Part shown: positions 1 through 8,092 of the stretch, one piece after another
Numbering within the stretch: position 1 is the first letter of the stretch
Layout: each line of letters begins with the position of its first letter
Assembly: GCA_025062095.1 (NCBI GenBank)
Contig: JANXAZ010000001.1
Location: 41,112 to 105,111 of the forward strand
DNA from: Geminicoccaceae bacterium
Lineage (GTDB): Bacteria > Pseudomonadota > Alphaproteobacteria > Geminicoccales > Geminicoccaceae
Reading direction: 5' to 3'
DNA length: 64,000 bases
Made by a program: the position numbers and the translations under genes
Notes under the pieces: generated by a model
Seen by the model: the letters and a program-made list of their open reading frames with translations, nothing else
Told to the model about the DNA's origin: nothing
Database searches by the model: none

Positions 1-192
1 GCGACGGTCGAAGACGATCCCGGCGTCGCGGAAAGGACGCCCGATCGCCGCGACCGCTCCGTCGCCGACGACGGCGGGGACGATCTCGTGCCGATCGAGA
101 CGGTGCGCCGGATCGGCGCGCAGCTCGCCGCCGATCCCGAAGCCGGCGACGGGCGCGCGCTCCCCGCGGGCGCATCGGCCCCGACCGGTTAA
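1..192 (+). other. possible partial reading frame at left edge, strand unresolved
   Basis: From base 1 a plus-strand frame stays open for 63 codons and stops at TAA 190-192. It would be the C-terminal end of a protein cut by the window edge; it is rich in Asp, Arg and Ala and matches no family I recognise. The codon-aligned antisense frame is also open and has a more protein-like hydrophobic pattern (for example HEIVPAVVGDG), but no ATG or GTG start could be found for it in the codons I read upstream. Both frames have GC-rich third positions, so composition does not decide between them. Confidence 0.25.
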
Positions 193-567
193 GAAATACG
201 GCCGGCGACCGCCGGCGTGCCGTCGCGGGGCGGCCCGCCCTCGCGGAGCTCGGGGGCCCGACGGTGCGGCGGGCGATGGCGGTACGCGACCGCTCCGCTT
301 GCCGATCGTTCGCTCGGCTCCGCGGCGCGACCGAGGCCCGCGGCGGTCGTCGCCGGGTGGCGAAAACCGCCGCGAACGCGCGCCGACACCGATCTTCGCG
401 CCCGCGATCCCCCGGCGCGACCGGCCTCGTCGCGGGCTTCGCCGCCGCGCCGGGCCCGGGCCGTCCCCGGTGCAAACCACGTCGGCGCTCGCGCGCTTTC
501 GCGTCGCCGCACGCTCGGGCAGGCTCGCGGGCGTCCGTTGCCCGAGCCCGGAAAGCCCGCCGGCCCC
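193..567. other. non-coding or unassigned stretch
   Basis: No convincing gene was seen in these 375 bases. The long open frames here are Arg/Pro/Ala-rich products of the extreme GC content and have no recognisable domain. The stretch lies directly before the first EamA gene and presumably holds its promoter, but no clear -35/-10 pair or strong ribosome binding site was found. Confidence 0.4.
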
Positions 568-1467
568 GTGACCGCTCCCGCCTCGCCCGGTTCGGCGAAC
601 GCGCGCGCGATCGCGCTCGTCCTCGCCTCCTCGCTGTTCTTCGCCCTCGGCGACACGATCGTCAAAGCCCTCGCGCGGGACTTCCCGGTGGGCGAGATCG
701 TCCTCTTCCGCTCCCTTTTCTGCCTTCTTCTCCTCGTCGTCCTGCGCCGGCGCGGGGAGCCTCCGGTGCCGCGCGGGCTCGGCCATCCCCTCCTTCTCGC
801 CCGCTCGGCTTTCGAGATCGCGGTCACCGCCTTCTTCTTCGCCGCGCTCGCGCTCATGCCCTTGGGCGATGCGGTCGCGATCCTCTTCGTCTCGCCCGTT
901 CTCCTCACCGCCCTCGCCGGTCCCCTCCTCGGCGAGCGGGTCGACCGCCGCCACTGGTCGGCGGTGCTCGCGGGCTTCGCGGGCGTGCTCCTGATCGTGC
1001 GGCCGGGGGGCGGCGGCTACGGGGTGGAGGCGTTGTTGCCCCTGCTCGCCGCTTCGGCCATCGCCGGCCGCGACCTCCTCGCCCGTCGCCTGCCGGCCCG
1101 TCTCGACAACCGCACCGTCGTGTTCGCCACCACCCTCGCGCTCCTCGCCTTCGGAGCCCTGGTTGCGCCTTGGTCCTGGCGGACGCCGACCCCGGAGTTT
1201 CTCGCGGGCGTCGCCGTCGCCGCGCTCACCGTCACGCTCGCCTTCTGGAGCTACGTCGCCGCCACCCGCACCGCCGAGGTCGCCGTGCTGCAGCCCTTCA
1301 AATACGCTTCCGTGCCGCTCTCTTACGTTCTCGGCCACCTCGTCTTCGGCGAGACGCCGGATCCCGCGGCGGCGATCGGGGTCGCTCTGATCGTCTTTTC
1401 CGGCCTCGCGATCTGGCGGAGCGAGCGCGCCCGCGCGGGCGGTCCGCGCGCGGTGGCCGGCTCGTGA
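568..1467 (+). CDS. EamA/DMT-family transporter (first of a tandem pair)
   Basis: A 299-residue inner-membrane protein of the drug/metabolite transporter superfamily. Alternating hydrophobic segments over the whole length fit ten membrane helices in two five-helix EamA repeats. The first repeat opens with the family-like stretch FFALGDTIVKAL. The GTG at 568 is preferred because the longer frame before it is low-complexity Arg/Pro sequence; no good ribosome binding site is visible. The stop overlaps the next EamA gene in a GTGA junction, so the two are translationally coupled and may act as a pair. DMT members usually export amino acids, nucleotide-type metabolites or drugs; the substrate cannot be read from sequence. 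Confidence 0.85.
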   Translation: MTAPASPGSANARAIALVLASSLFFALGDTIVKALARDFPVGEIVLFRSLFCLLLLVVLRRRGEPPVPRGLGHPLLLARSAFEIAVTAFFFAALALMPLGDAVAILFVSPVLLTALAGPLLGERVDRRHWSAVLAGFAGVLLIVRPGGGGYGVEALLPLLAASAIAGRDLLARRLPARLDNRTVVFATTLALLAFGALVAPWSWRTPTPEFLAGVAVAALTVTLAFWSYVAATRTAEVAVLQPFKYASVPLSYVLGHLVFGETPDPAAAIGVALIVFSGLAIWRSERARAGGPRAVAGS

Positions 1468-2348
1468 GCACGCCGCGGGCCAATTTCGAAGGTGCCGTCG
1501 TCATGGCCGGGGCCATGACCGCCTTCACGCTCAACGACACGATCGTGAAGCTCCTCGCCGAACGGCTGCCGATCGGGGAGATCATGGCCCTGCGTGGCCT
1601 TCTCGTCCTCGCGCTCTTCGCCCTCCTCGCTCGGCCGCGGGCCGCGTGGTGGGCCTGTCTTTCCCCTCCCGTGCTCGCGCGCGCGCTCTCCGAAACGATC
1701 ACGAGCTGGTTCTTCTTGGCCGGGATCGCCGCTCTGCCGCTGGCCGACGCGATGGTCCTGTTCTTCTCCGCCCCCATTCTTCTCACCGTCGCCGCCGCCC
1801 TGGTCCTGGGCGAGCCCGTGGGCTGGCGGCGTTGGACGGCGGTGTTCGTCGGTTTCGCGGGCGTGGCGCTCGCCGCCGCGCCGCAAGGGACGTGGAGCCC
1901 GGCCGTGCTGCTGCCGCTCGCCGCGGCCGCGACGAGTGTGGTGCGCGATCTCGTCACCCGGCGCATCCCGGCGGGCGTGCCCACGGCCGCGGTCTCGATC
2001 GCGACCACCGGCATGGTCGCGGGAAGCGGCTTTCTCACCTCGCCCGCGGGCTGGCCGATGCCGAGCACGGCGGAGCTCGCCGGGCTCGTCGGTTGCGCTT
2101 TCCTCTACGCCCTCGGCATGCAGGGCTTCGTGCGGGCGGTGCGCATGGCCGAGCTCTCCGTGGTGGCGCCCGTCCGCTACGTCTCGGTGCCGGTGTCCAT
2201 GCTCACGGGCTACCTCCTCTGGCACCACGTCCCGAGCGCCGCGATGATCCTGGGCGCCGTGCTCGTCGTCGGTTCCGGTCTGTTCATCTTCTGGCGAGCG
2301 CACCGGCTCGCGCGCGCCGAACGGTCCGGGCTCAGGGCGCCACGATGA
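1464..2348 (+). CDS. EamA/DMT-family transporter (second of a tandem pair)
   Basis: A 294-residue paralogue of the preceding gene. It starts at a GTG inside the GTGA junction with that gene's stop codon. It repeats the same N-terminal signature (AFTLNDTIVKLLAERLPIGE, compare FFALGDTIVKALARDFPVGE upstream), which points to tandem duplication. Hydrophobicity fits ten helices. The 3' end overlaps the convergent protease gene by 17 bases. Tandem coupled DMT proteins sometimes work as heterodimers; that is inference here. The substrate is unknown. Confidence 0.85.
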   Translation: MSTPRANFEGAVVMAGAMTAFTLNDTIVKLLAERLPIGEIMALRGLLVLALFALLARPRAAWWACLSPPVLARALSETITSWFFLAGIAALPLADAMVLFFSAPILLTVAAALVLGEPVGWRRWTAVFVGFAGVALAAAPQGTWSPAVLLPLAAAATSVVRDLVTRRIPAGVPTAAVSIATTGMVAGSGFLTSPAGWPMPSTAELAGLVGCAFLYALGMQGFVRAVRMAELSVVAPVRYVSVPVSMLTGYLLWHHVPSAAMILGAVLVVGSGLFIFWRAHRLARAERSGLRAPR

Positions 2349-4467
2349 GGCTCTCGAGGTCGAAGGTGCCGTCGGCGAAGCGGATCCGCTCGATTCCGAT
2401 CGCCCGATCGACGCCCTCCTCGCCCGCGCGATCGCGGATCTCGAGCCCGTGCCGCGCGAAGACGAGCTCGTAGGCCGAGCGCGGGCCGGAAAGCCACAGC
2501 GTATCGAGGCCCGCCCCGCCCTCGACCCGGTCCGCCCCGGGGCCGGGGCGCAAGACGTCGTCGCCGCCGCGCCCGCGGAGCCGGTCCCGACCGGCGCCTC
2601 CCAGAAGCGTGTTGTCGGCGGCGTTGCCCGAGAGCAGATCGTCGCCCGCGCCGCCGATGGCGATCTCGATCAGGGTCGCGGGCGCGAGCTCCAGCGACCC
2701 GCCCGCGATGCGCGAGCGCGCACCCGGCGCGAGGTCGATCCGCGCCGGGCCGCTCAGGGCCGAGCAATCGAGGATGTCGAGCCCGCTTTCGTCGACGAGC
2801 GGGCGGCCGGTCGCGAAGCGGCGGAAATCGTCGGTGAAGACGTAGCGATCGTCGGCCGTGGGGGCGGGGCCGAAAAGGCGCAAGGTGGCACCGACCACCG
2901 TCCCGTCGTCCCCGGGGGCGAGATCCTCCACGCGCAGGATCCAGGTTCCCGCCGCGTCCTCCCCCCAGTGCCGGGTGCTGCCGAAGCGCCAGATCGGGCC
3001 CAGGACCACGCCCGCCGGTGCGGGCGGGCTCGGTGGCCGATCGAGGAGCACGCTCTGCACGCCCGAAGGCGAGCTCAGGGTGATCCGCAGATCGGCCGGG
3101 AAGGCGTGAGCGAACGCGAGGTCGAGTTCGACCTCTTGGACCCGCTCGAGCCGATCGGGTGCGACGGCGAACGCGATCTCCACCGGCGAGCCGTGCGCGA
3201 GCCGGCCTCCGCCCGCGGGCACGGCGGCGATCGTCTCGAGCCGCAGGCTCGCTTCCGTTTGCGGCGGACGGCCTCCGAGGAGCCAGCTCTCGGCCGTGCG
3301 CACGGCGGCCGCGGCGTCGACGATCCCGGCGCCGAGGTCGTGGTTCGTGGCCAGAGCGCCGCCGTTCCACAGCGCACCGGCACCGCGGGCGTAAGCGGAA
3401 GCCGGGCCGACCCGTCGCGCGGTGAGGGCGAGGATCTCTTTGACGTCGCGGTAGCCGAGGTTCGGCTCGACCTCGAGCAGGAGGGCGACCACCCCGCTCG
3501 CCACCGCCGTCGCGGCCGAAGTTCCCCCGAACCTGCCCGTGTGATCGGGATCGGGGAGATCGCCCGTGACCCCGTCGTTGTAGCCGTCGGCTCCGGGCCG
3601 ATCGGTGGTGACGGCGGCGGCCGGAGCGGCGACGAGGATCGAGGCGCCGGGGTTGGAATAGCGCGCCGGCCGTCCCGAACGTTCGGTCGCGGCGATCGCG
3701 ATCGTCTCGTGCAGATTGGTGAGGTTGGAATAGTTGGCGTCGAGCCCGAGGGCCCGCTCGTTGCCGGCGGCGAAGAGGAAGACCGTCCCGAGCCCGCCGC
3801 GTCCCTCGCGCACCGCGGCGGCGAGAGCGTCGAACATCGGCCGCCAGGACGGATCGTGGATCGAGAACAGGCCGGTGGCGTCGCCCCAGCTGTTGTTGGC
3901 GATATCCGCCTGCGCGGCGCGGGCGAAGGCGCGGGCGTACTCCTCCGGCCGTTCGCCGAGGCCCTGGTTCTCGTTCTCGGTGAAGGGCAGGCGGATCGAG
4001 AGGATGCGGGCCTCGGGGGCGACACCGCGCCCGCCCGCGCCGTTGCCGGCTCGGGCGGCGGCGATCCCGGCCACGGCGGTGCCGTGCGCGTCGGCGTGGG
4101 GACCGTCGAAGCGCGGCCGGCCGTCCTCGGCCCCGCTGCGGACATCGAGATCGCGGCTCCAGTCGTAGGCCTCGGCGAGATCGGGATGGGTCGGATCCAC
4201 CCCGTCGTCGAGGATCGCGATCGTGACGCCGCGGCCCCGGACGTCCCGCGGCAGCCGGTCGAGCCCGACCGCGCGCAGATGCCACTGGGCGGGCGCGAGA
4301 GGGTCGGGAGAGTCCACCGCCGTCCTCGTTTCTCGCTCCGTCGTCGTTTCGGTGCGGACGTCCGGAGGCTGCGCCGTCGCGTCGCATCGCGCGCGCGGCG
4401 GATGTCGCGCCGAGGCCCGAGACGACCTCTGGTCGCGCAGCCCGCGGAGTTCCATATACAACTCCAT
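2332..4467 (-). CDS. secreted S8 subtilisin/kexin-like protease with P domain and RTX repeats
   Basis: A 711-residue serine protease. The catalytic triad is visible: Asp87 in AILDDGVD, His128 in DAHGT and Ser316 in GGTSAATA, with Asn235 (AAGNE) at the oxyanion position. Residues about 405-535 resemble the proprotein-convertase P/Homo-B domain, placing it with kexin-like proteases. Residues about 603-655 hold glycine-aspartate nonapeptide repeats (GGAGDDLLS, GGAGRDRLR, GRGGDDVLR), the calcium-binding RTX type. There is no N-terminal signal peptide, consistent with type I secretion through the C-terminus. No type I exporter genes are present in the window. A second ATG at 4455 has a GGAG motif six bases upstream and is an alternative start. 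The gene overlaps the convergent EamA gene by 17 bases. Confidence 0.9.
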   Translation of the reverse strand: MELYMELRGLRDQRSSRASARHPPRARCDATAQPPDVRTETTTERETRTAVDSPDPLAPAQWHLRAVGLDRLPRDVRGRGVTIAILDDGVDPTHPDLAEAYDWSRDLDVRSGAEDGRPRFDGPHADAHGTAVAGIAAARAGNGAGGRGVAPEARILSIRLPFTENENQGLGERPEEYARAFARAAQADIANNSWGDATGLFSIHDPSWRPMFDALAAAVREGRGGLGTVFLFAAGNERALGLDANYSNLTNLHETIAIAATERSGRPARYSNPGASILVAAPAAAVTTDRPGADGYNDGVTGDLPDPDHTGRFGGTSAATAVASGVVALLLEVEPNLGYRDVKEILALTARRVGPASAYARGAGALWNGGALATNHDLGAGIVDAAAAVRTAESWLLGGRPPQTEASLRLETIAAVPAGGGRLAHGSPVEIAFAVAPDRLERVQEVELDLAFAHAFPADLRITLSSPSGVQSVLLDRPPSPPAPAGVVLGPIWRFGSTRHWGEDAAGTWILRVEDLAPGDDGTVVGATLRLFGPAPTADDRYVFTDDFRRFATGRPLVDESGLDILDCSALSGPARIDLAPGARSRIAGGSLELAPATLIEIAIGGAGDDLLSGNAADNTLLGGAGRDRLRGRGGDDVLRPGPGADRVEGGAGLDTLWLSGPRSAYELVFARHGLEIRDRAGEEGVDRAIGIERIRFADGTFDLESLIVAP

Positions 4468-4542
4468 CCGGCCGCGGGAGACGGTGCTCCGCCGAGCGCG
4501 CCGGACGCAGCGGCCGGAGGCGGGGCTGCGTGTCGCCGCGGC

Positions 4543-4576
4543 GGCGGGTGCTCGCGCGGGAAGCGAGCAGCCCGCC
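4543..4576. repeat. 13-bp inverted repeat (hairpin) between protease and helicase genes
   Basis: GGCGGGTGCTCGC at 4543-4555 pairs with 4563-4576 through 13 base pairs and one bulged G (4570), leaving a seven-base loop. No T-run follows on either strand, so it is not a normal intrinsic terminator. The rest of 4468-4736 is a divergent intergenic region that must carry both promoters; no clear promoter boxes were recognised. Confidence 0.5.
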
Positions 4577-4736
4577 TTCGGCCCGGGAAAGACGCACGGG
4601 CGTCACAGTCCCGGCCGAGCGCGCGCGGCGCCGTTTCGAATCCGTCTTGGCGAAACGCGCCGGTTATGCGAAAGACCAGGATCGGCGCCCGTCGTAGCCG
4701 AACAACCAAAAGATCAAACGCGCGATCTTCCGAGCG

Positions 4737-7700
4737 ATGTTGCCATTCAACCGGAGCGACCTGGAACGGCTTTTCCCTTCCACGATCTGGAAGAAGGCCG
4801 AGGCGTTGGTATCCAACGGGGCGGTGCTCGATGTCGAGGTCGAGCGCGACGGACGCTCGATCACCGGCCGGATCAAGGGGGAGCGGCGCGCTCCCTATCT
4901 CACCCGGGTCAAGATCACGAACGGTCGCGGCGGCCGGCTCAAGATCACCTCGACTTGTACTTGTCTGGTCTATTCGGAATGCGAACACGCCGCGGCGGCG
5001 CTTCTCGGTATCCTCGAGCGCACCGCCGCCCCCGGGCCGGACGAGGTCGTGGGCTCGATCGATCAGGAGCTCGAGGCCTGGATCGCGGCGGTCAACGCCG
5101 CGGCCCGCCAGCCGGTGCTCAACGGCGGCGCCGAGGGGCACGAGACCGTCCTCTACGTCCTGGAGCCTGCGCAGCGCGGCTGGCGCGACCAGGGCATCGC
5201 CCAGCCGATCATGGTCGTCACGATGCGCGCGCGCTTGCTCCCGGGCGGTGCGTACGGCCGCGAACAGCCGATCGCGATCACGCATCTGGTGGCCGACGAG
5301 GCGCCGAGCTTCGTTCAGCTCGAGGACCAGATCATCGGGCGACTCCTGGGCGGGGTTCCGAACCACACGCGGCGGCTGGGAGCCGCCGCCGACGGCGAGA
5401 CGCTGCGGCGCATCCTCGCCACCGGCCGCTGTCACTGGCGCAACGCCCAAGGCCAACCCTTGCGCTCCGGCCCGGTGCGCCGCGGCCGCTTCTTCTGGCG
5501 CTTCGACGCCGAAGGGCAGCAGCGCTGCATCTGCGAGCTCGAGAGCGGCAGCGAAGAGACGATCATCGTCGCCCTCGGTCAACCCTGGTACATCGACGTC
5601 AAGACGCGCGAGGTGGGACCGGTCGAGACGAGCGTGCCGGAACGCGTGGCCACGCTCCTGTTGCGCGCGCCCGCCATTCCGGCGACCGTGGCGAGCGTCG
5701 TGCGGCAGAAGCTGCAGCCCTCGGCCGAGGTCCTGCCCCTTCCCGAGCCGCTCAAGAAGCGCGAGCAGCTCGAGGTCAAGCCCAAGCCCTGCCTGCATCT
5801 GCACTGCCCGCGGGTGGTGGTGAGCCGCGGCCTGGGCTGGGACCGCCGCGAAGAAGAGGTCGATCTGCCGCTCGCGCGCGTCACCTTCGATTACGCCGGC
5901 TGCGAGGTCGGCTGGCAGGACGGACGCACGGAGCTCAACCACGTCGTCGACAATCGGCTGCTCGTGATGCCGCGCGACGCCGTGGCCGAGGTCCAGTTCA
6001 TCGAGCGGTTGAACGCGCTCGGCCTGCAGCCGCTGGGGCCCACCGGTCTCGGACGGTTCGTGCCCGAGGCGTGCCGTCAGGACTTCACCTTCGAGGAGGA
6101 AGACGAGGACGGCGACGTCTCGATGCGGTGGGTGAAGTTCAACCACGAAGACCTGCCGCGGCTGGTGGCCGAAGGTTGGAAGGTCACCTTCGCCGACAAC
6201 TACCCGTACCGCGTCGTCCAGGTCGAAGACGACTGGCGCGTCGAGGTCAACGATACCGGCATCGACTGGTTCGATCTCGACATCGGGATCACCGTCGACG
6301 GCGAGAAGATCTCGCTTCTGCCGGTCCTGCTCGATCTGTTCAAGCGGCTGTCGGACGAGTTCGGGATCGATCAGCTCGCCGAGCTCGGCGACGAGCCTCT
6401 TTACGGCACGCTTCCGGACGGGCGGCTCGTTCCCGTCCCCGCCTCGCGCCTGCGGGCGGTGCTCGACGCCCTGCACGAGCTCTTCGCCGGCGGGCGGATC
6501 AAGCCGGGCGAGCCGGTGCGGCTCGCGCGCGCCGAAGCGACCCGCTTGGTCGCGCTCGAGAACGCGCTGCCGACCGGACGGCTGCGCTGGGTCGGAGGCG
6601 AGCAGCTGCGCGCGCTCGCCAAGCGGCTCCTCGAAGCGGGGGGCATCCCGCTCGTGCCGCAGCCGCCGGCCCTCAAGGCCCAGCTGCGCCCCTACCAGCA
6701 ACAGGGGCTGTCCTGGCTGCAGTTCCTGTCGAGCGTCGGGCTGTCGGGTGTGCTCGCGGACGACATGGGGCTCGGCAAGACGCTGCAGACGCTCGCCCAC
6801 ATCCTGACCGAAAAGCAGTTCGGTCGGCTCGACCGGCCGGCGCTGATCGTCGCGCCCACGAGCCTGATCCCCACCTGGAAGAGCGAGATCCGCAAGTTCG
6901 CGCCGTCCTTGCGGCTGCTCGTGCTCCACGGCAACGAGCGCAAGGAGTTGTTCGATCGCATCGACGAGCACGACGTCGTGCTCACGAGCTACGCGCTTCT
7001 GATCCGCGACCGCGAGGAGCTCGTGAACCGGCAGTTCCGCCTGGTCGTGCTCGACGAGGCGCAGGCGATCAAGAACCCGACGACCAAACTCGCCCGCACC
7101 GCCCTGCAGCTGCAGGCCGAGCAGCGGATCGCGCTCACCGGCACCCCGATCGAGAACCACCTGGGCGAGCTGTGGTCGGTCTTCAACTTCCTGATCCCCG
7201 GGCTTCTGGGCGATCGCGAGACCTTCCGTCGCGTCTTCCGCAACCGCATCGAGAAAGAGGGGGACAGCGAACGGCAGGCCCTGCTCGTCTCGCGGGTGCG
7301 ACCGTTCATGCTGCGGCGCACGAAAGAGCAGGTGGCGGCCGAACTCCCGCCCAAGACCGAGATGCTGCGGGAGATCGAGCTCGCCGACGCGCAGCGCGAC
7401 CTCTACGAGACCGTGCGCCTGGCGATGCACGAGCGGGTGCGGGCGGAGATCAAGGCGCGCGGCCTCGCCCAGTCGAACATCGCGATCCTCGAGGCTCTGC
7501 TCAAGCTGCGGCAGGTCTGCTGCGATCCGAGGCTGCTCAAGAGCTTCAAGACGAGCGAGCCGATCCCCTCGGCCAAGTTCGAGCTGTTGATGGAAATGCT
7601 GCCGAACATGGTCGAAACCGGGCGCAAGATCATCGTCTTCTCGCAGTTCGTCGAGATGCTCGACCTCATCGACGAGGGCCTCACCGAGCAGGGCCTGCCC

Positions 7701-8084
7701 TTCGTCAAGCTCACCGGGCGCACGCGCGACCGCGAGACGCCGGTCAAGCGCTTCCAGTCGGGCGAGGTGCCGATCTTCCTGATCAGCCTCAAGGCCGGGG
7801 GCGTGGGGCTGACGCTCACCGCCGCGGACACGGTGATCCACTACGATCCCTGGTGGAACCCGGCCGTGGAGGCCCAGGCCACCGACCGCGCGCACCGCAT
7901 CGGCCAGGACAAGACCGTGTTCGTCTACAAGCTCATCGCCGCGGGCACGGTCGAGGAGAAGATGGTCGAGCTGCAGAGCCGCAAACGGGCTCTGTACGAG
8001 GGCGTGCTCGGCGGCGGCGGCGCCGGCCTCGCCTTCACCGAAGAGGACATCGAGAACCTCTTCGCGCCCTTGCCCAAGGACTGA
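4737..8084 (+). CDS. SWIM zinc-finger SNF2/Swi2 family DNA-dependent ATPase/helicase
   Basis: A 1115-residue protein. The N-terminus has a SWIM zinc finger (Cys74-x-Cys76 ... Cys82-x-His84 in CTCLVYSECEH). A long central region leads to a SNF2 motor: Walker A DMGLGKT near residue 680, the Walker B variant LDEAQ near 773, LTGTPIENHLGELWSV, and the C-terminal helicase motifs LKAGGVGLTLT and DRAHRIGQ. Bacterial SNF2 proteins of this kind are thought to move along duplex DNA or remove proteins from it, for example RapA-like recycling or repair; the exact role is unknown. It is divergent from the protease gene and ends eight bases before the convergent ynjC-like stop, so it is probably transcribed alone. 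Confidence 0.92.
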   Translation: MLPFNRSDLERLFPSTIWKKAEALVSNGAVLDVEVERDGRSITGRIKGERRAPYLTRVKITNGRGGRLKITSTCTCLVYSECEHAAAALLGILERTAAPGPDEVVGSIDQELEAWIAAVNAAARQPVLNGGAEGHETVLYVLEPAQRGWRDQGIAQPIMVVTMRARLLPGGAYGREQPIAITHLVADEAPSFVQLEDQIIGRLLGGVPNHTRRLGAAADGETLRRILATGRCHWRNAQGQPLRSGPVRRGRFFWRFDAEGQQRCICELESGSEETIIVALGQPWYIDVKTREVGPVETSVPERVATLLLRAPAIPATVASVVRQKLQPSAEVLPLPEPLKKREQLEVKPKPCLHLHCPRVVVSRGLGWDRREEEVDLPLARVTFDYAGCEVGWQDGRTELNHVVDNRLLVMPRDAVAEVQFIERLNALGLQPLGPTGLGRFVPEACRQDFTFEEEDEDGDVSMRWVKFNHEDLPRLVAEGWKVTFADNYPYRVVQVEDDWRVEVNDTGIDWFDLDIGITVDGEKISLLPVLLDLFKRLSDEFGIDQLAELGDEPLYGTLPDGRLVPVPASRLRAVLDALHELFAGGRIKPGEPVRLARAEATRLVALENALPTGRLRWVGGEQLRALAKRLLEAGGIPLVPQPPALKAQLRPYQQQGLSWLQFLSSVGLSGVLADDMGLGKTLQTLAHILTEKQFGRLDRPALIVAPTSLIPTWKSEIRKFAPSLRLLVLHGNERKELFDRIDEHDVVLTSYALLIRDREELVNRQFRLVVLDEAQAIKNPTTKLARTALQLQAEQRIALTGTPIENHLGELWSVFNFLIPGLLGDRETFRRVFRNRIEKEGDSERQALLVSRVRPFMLRRTKEQVAAELPPKTEMLREIELADAQRDLYETVRLAMHERVRAEIKARGLAQSNIAILEALLKLRQVCCDPRLLKSFKTSEPIPSAKFELLMEMLPNMVETGRKIIVFSQFVEMLDLIDEGLTEQGLPFVKLTGRTRDRETPVKRFQSGEVPIFLISLKAGGVGLTLTAADTVIHYDPWWNPAVEAQATDRAHRIGQDKTVFVYKLIAAGTVEEKMVELQSRKRALYEGVLGGGGAGLAFTEEDIENLFAPLPKD

Positions 8085-8092
8085 ACGGCCGC

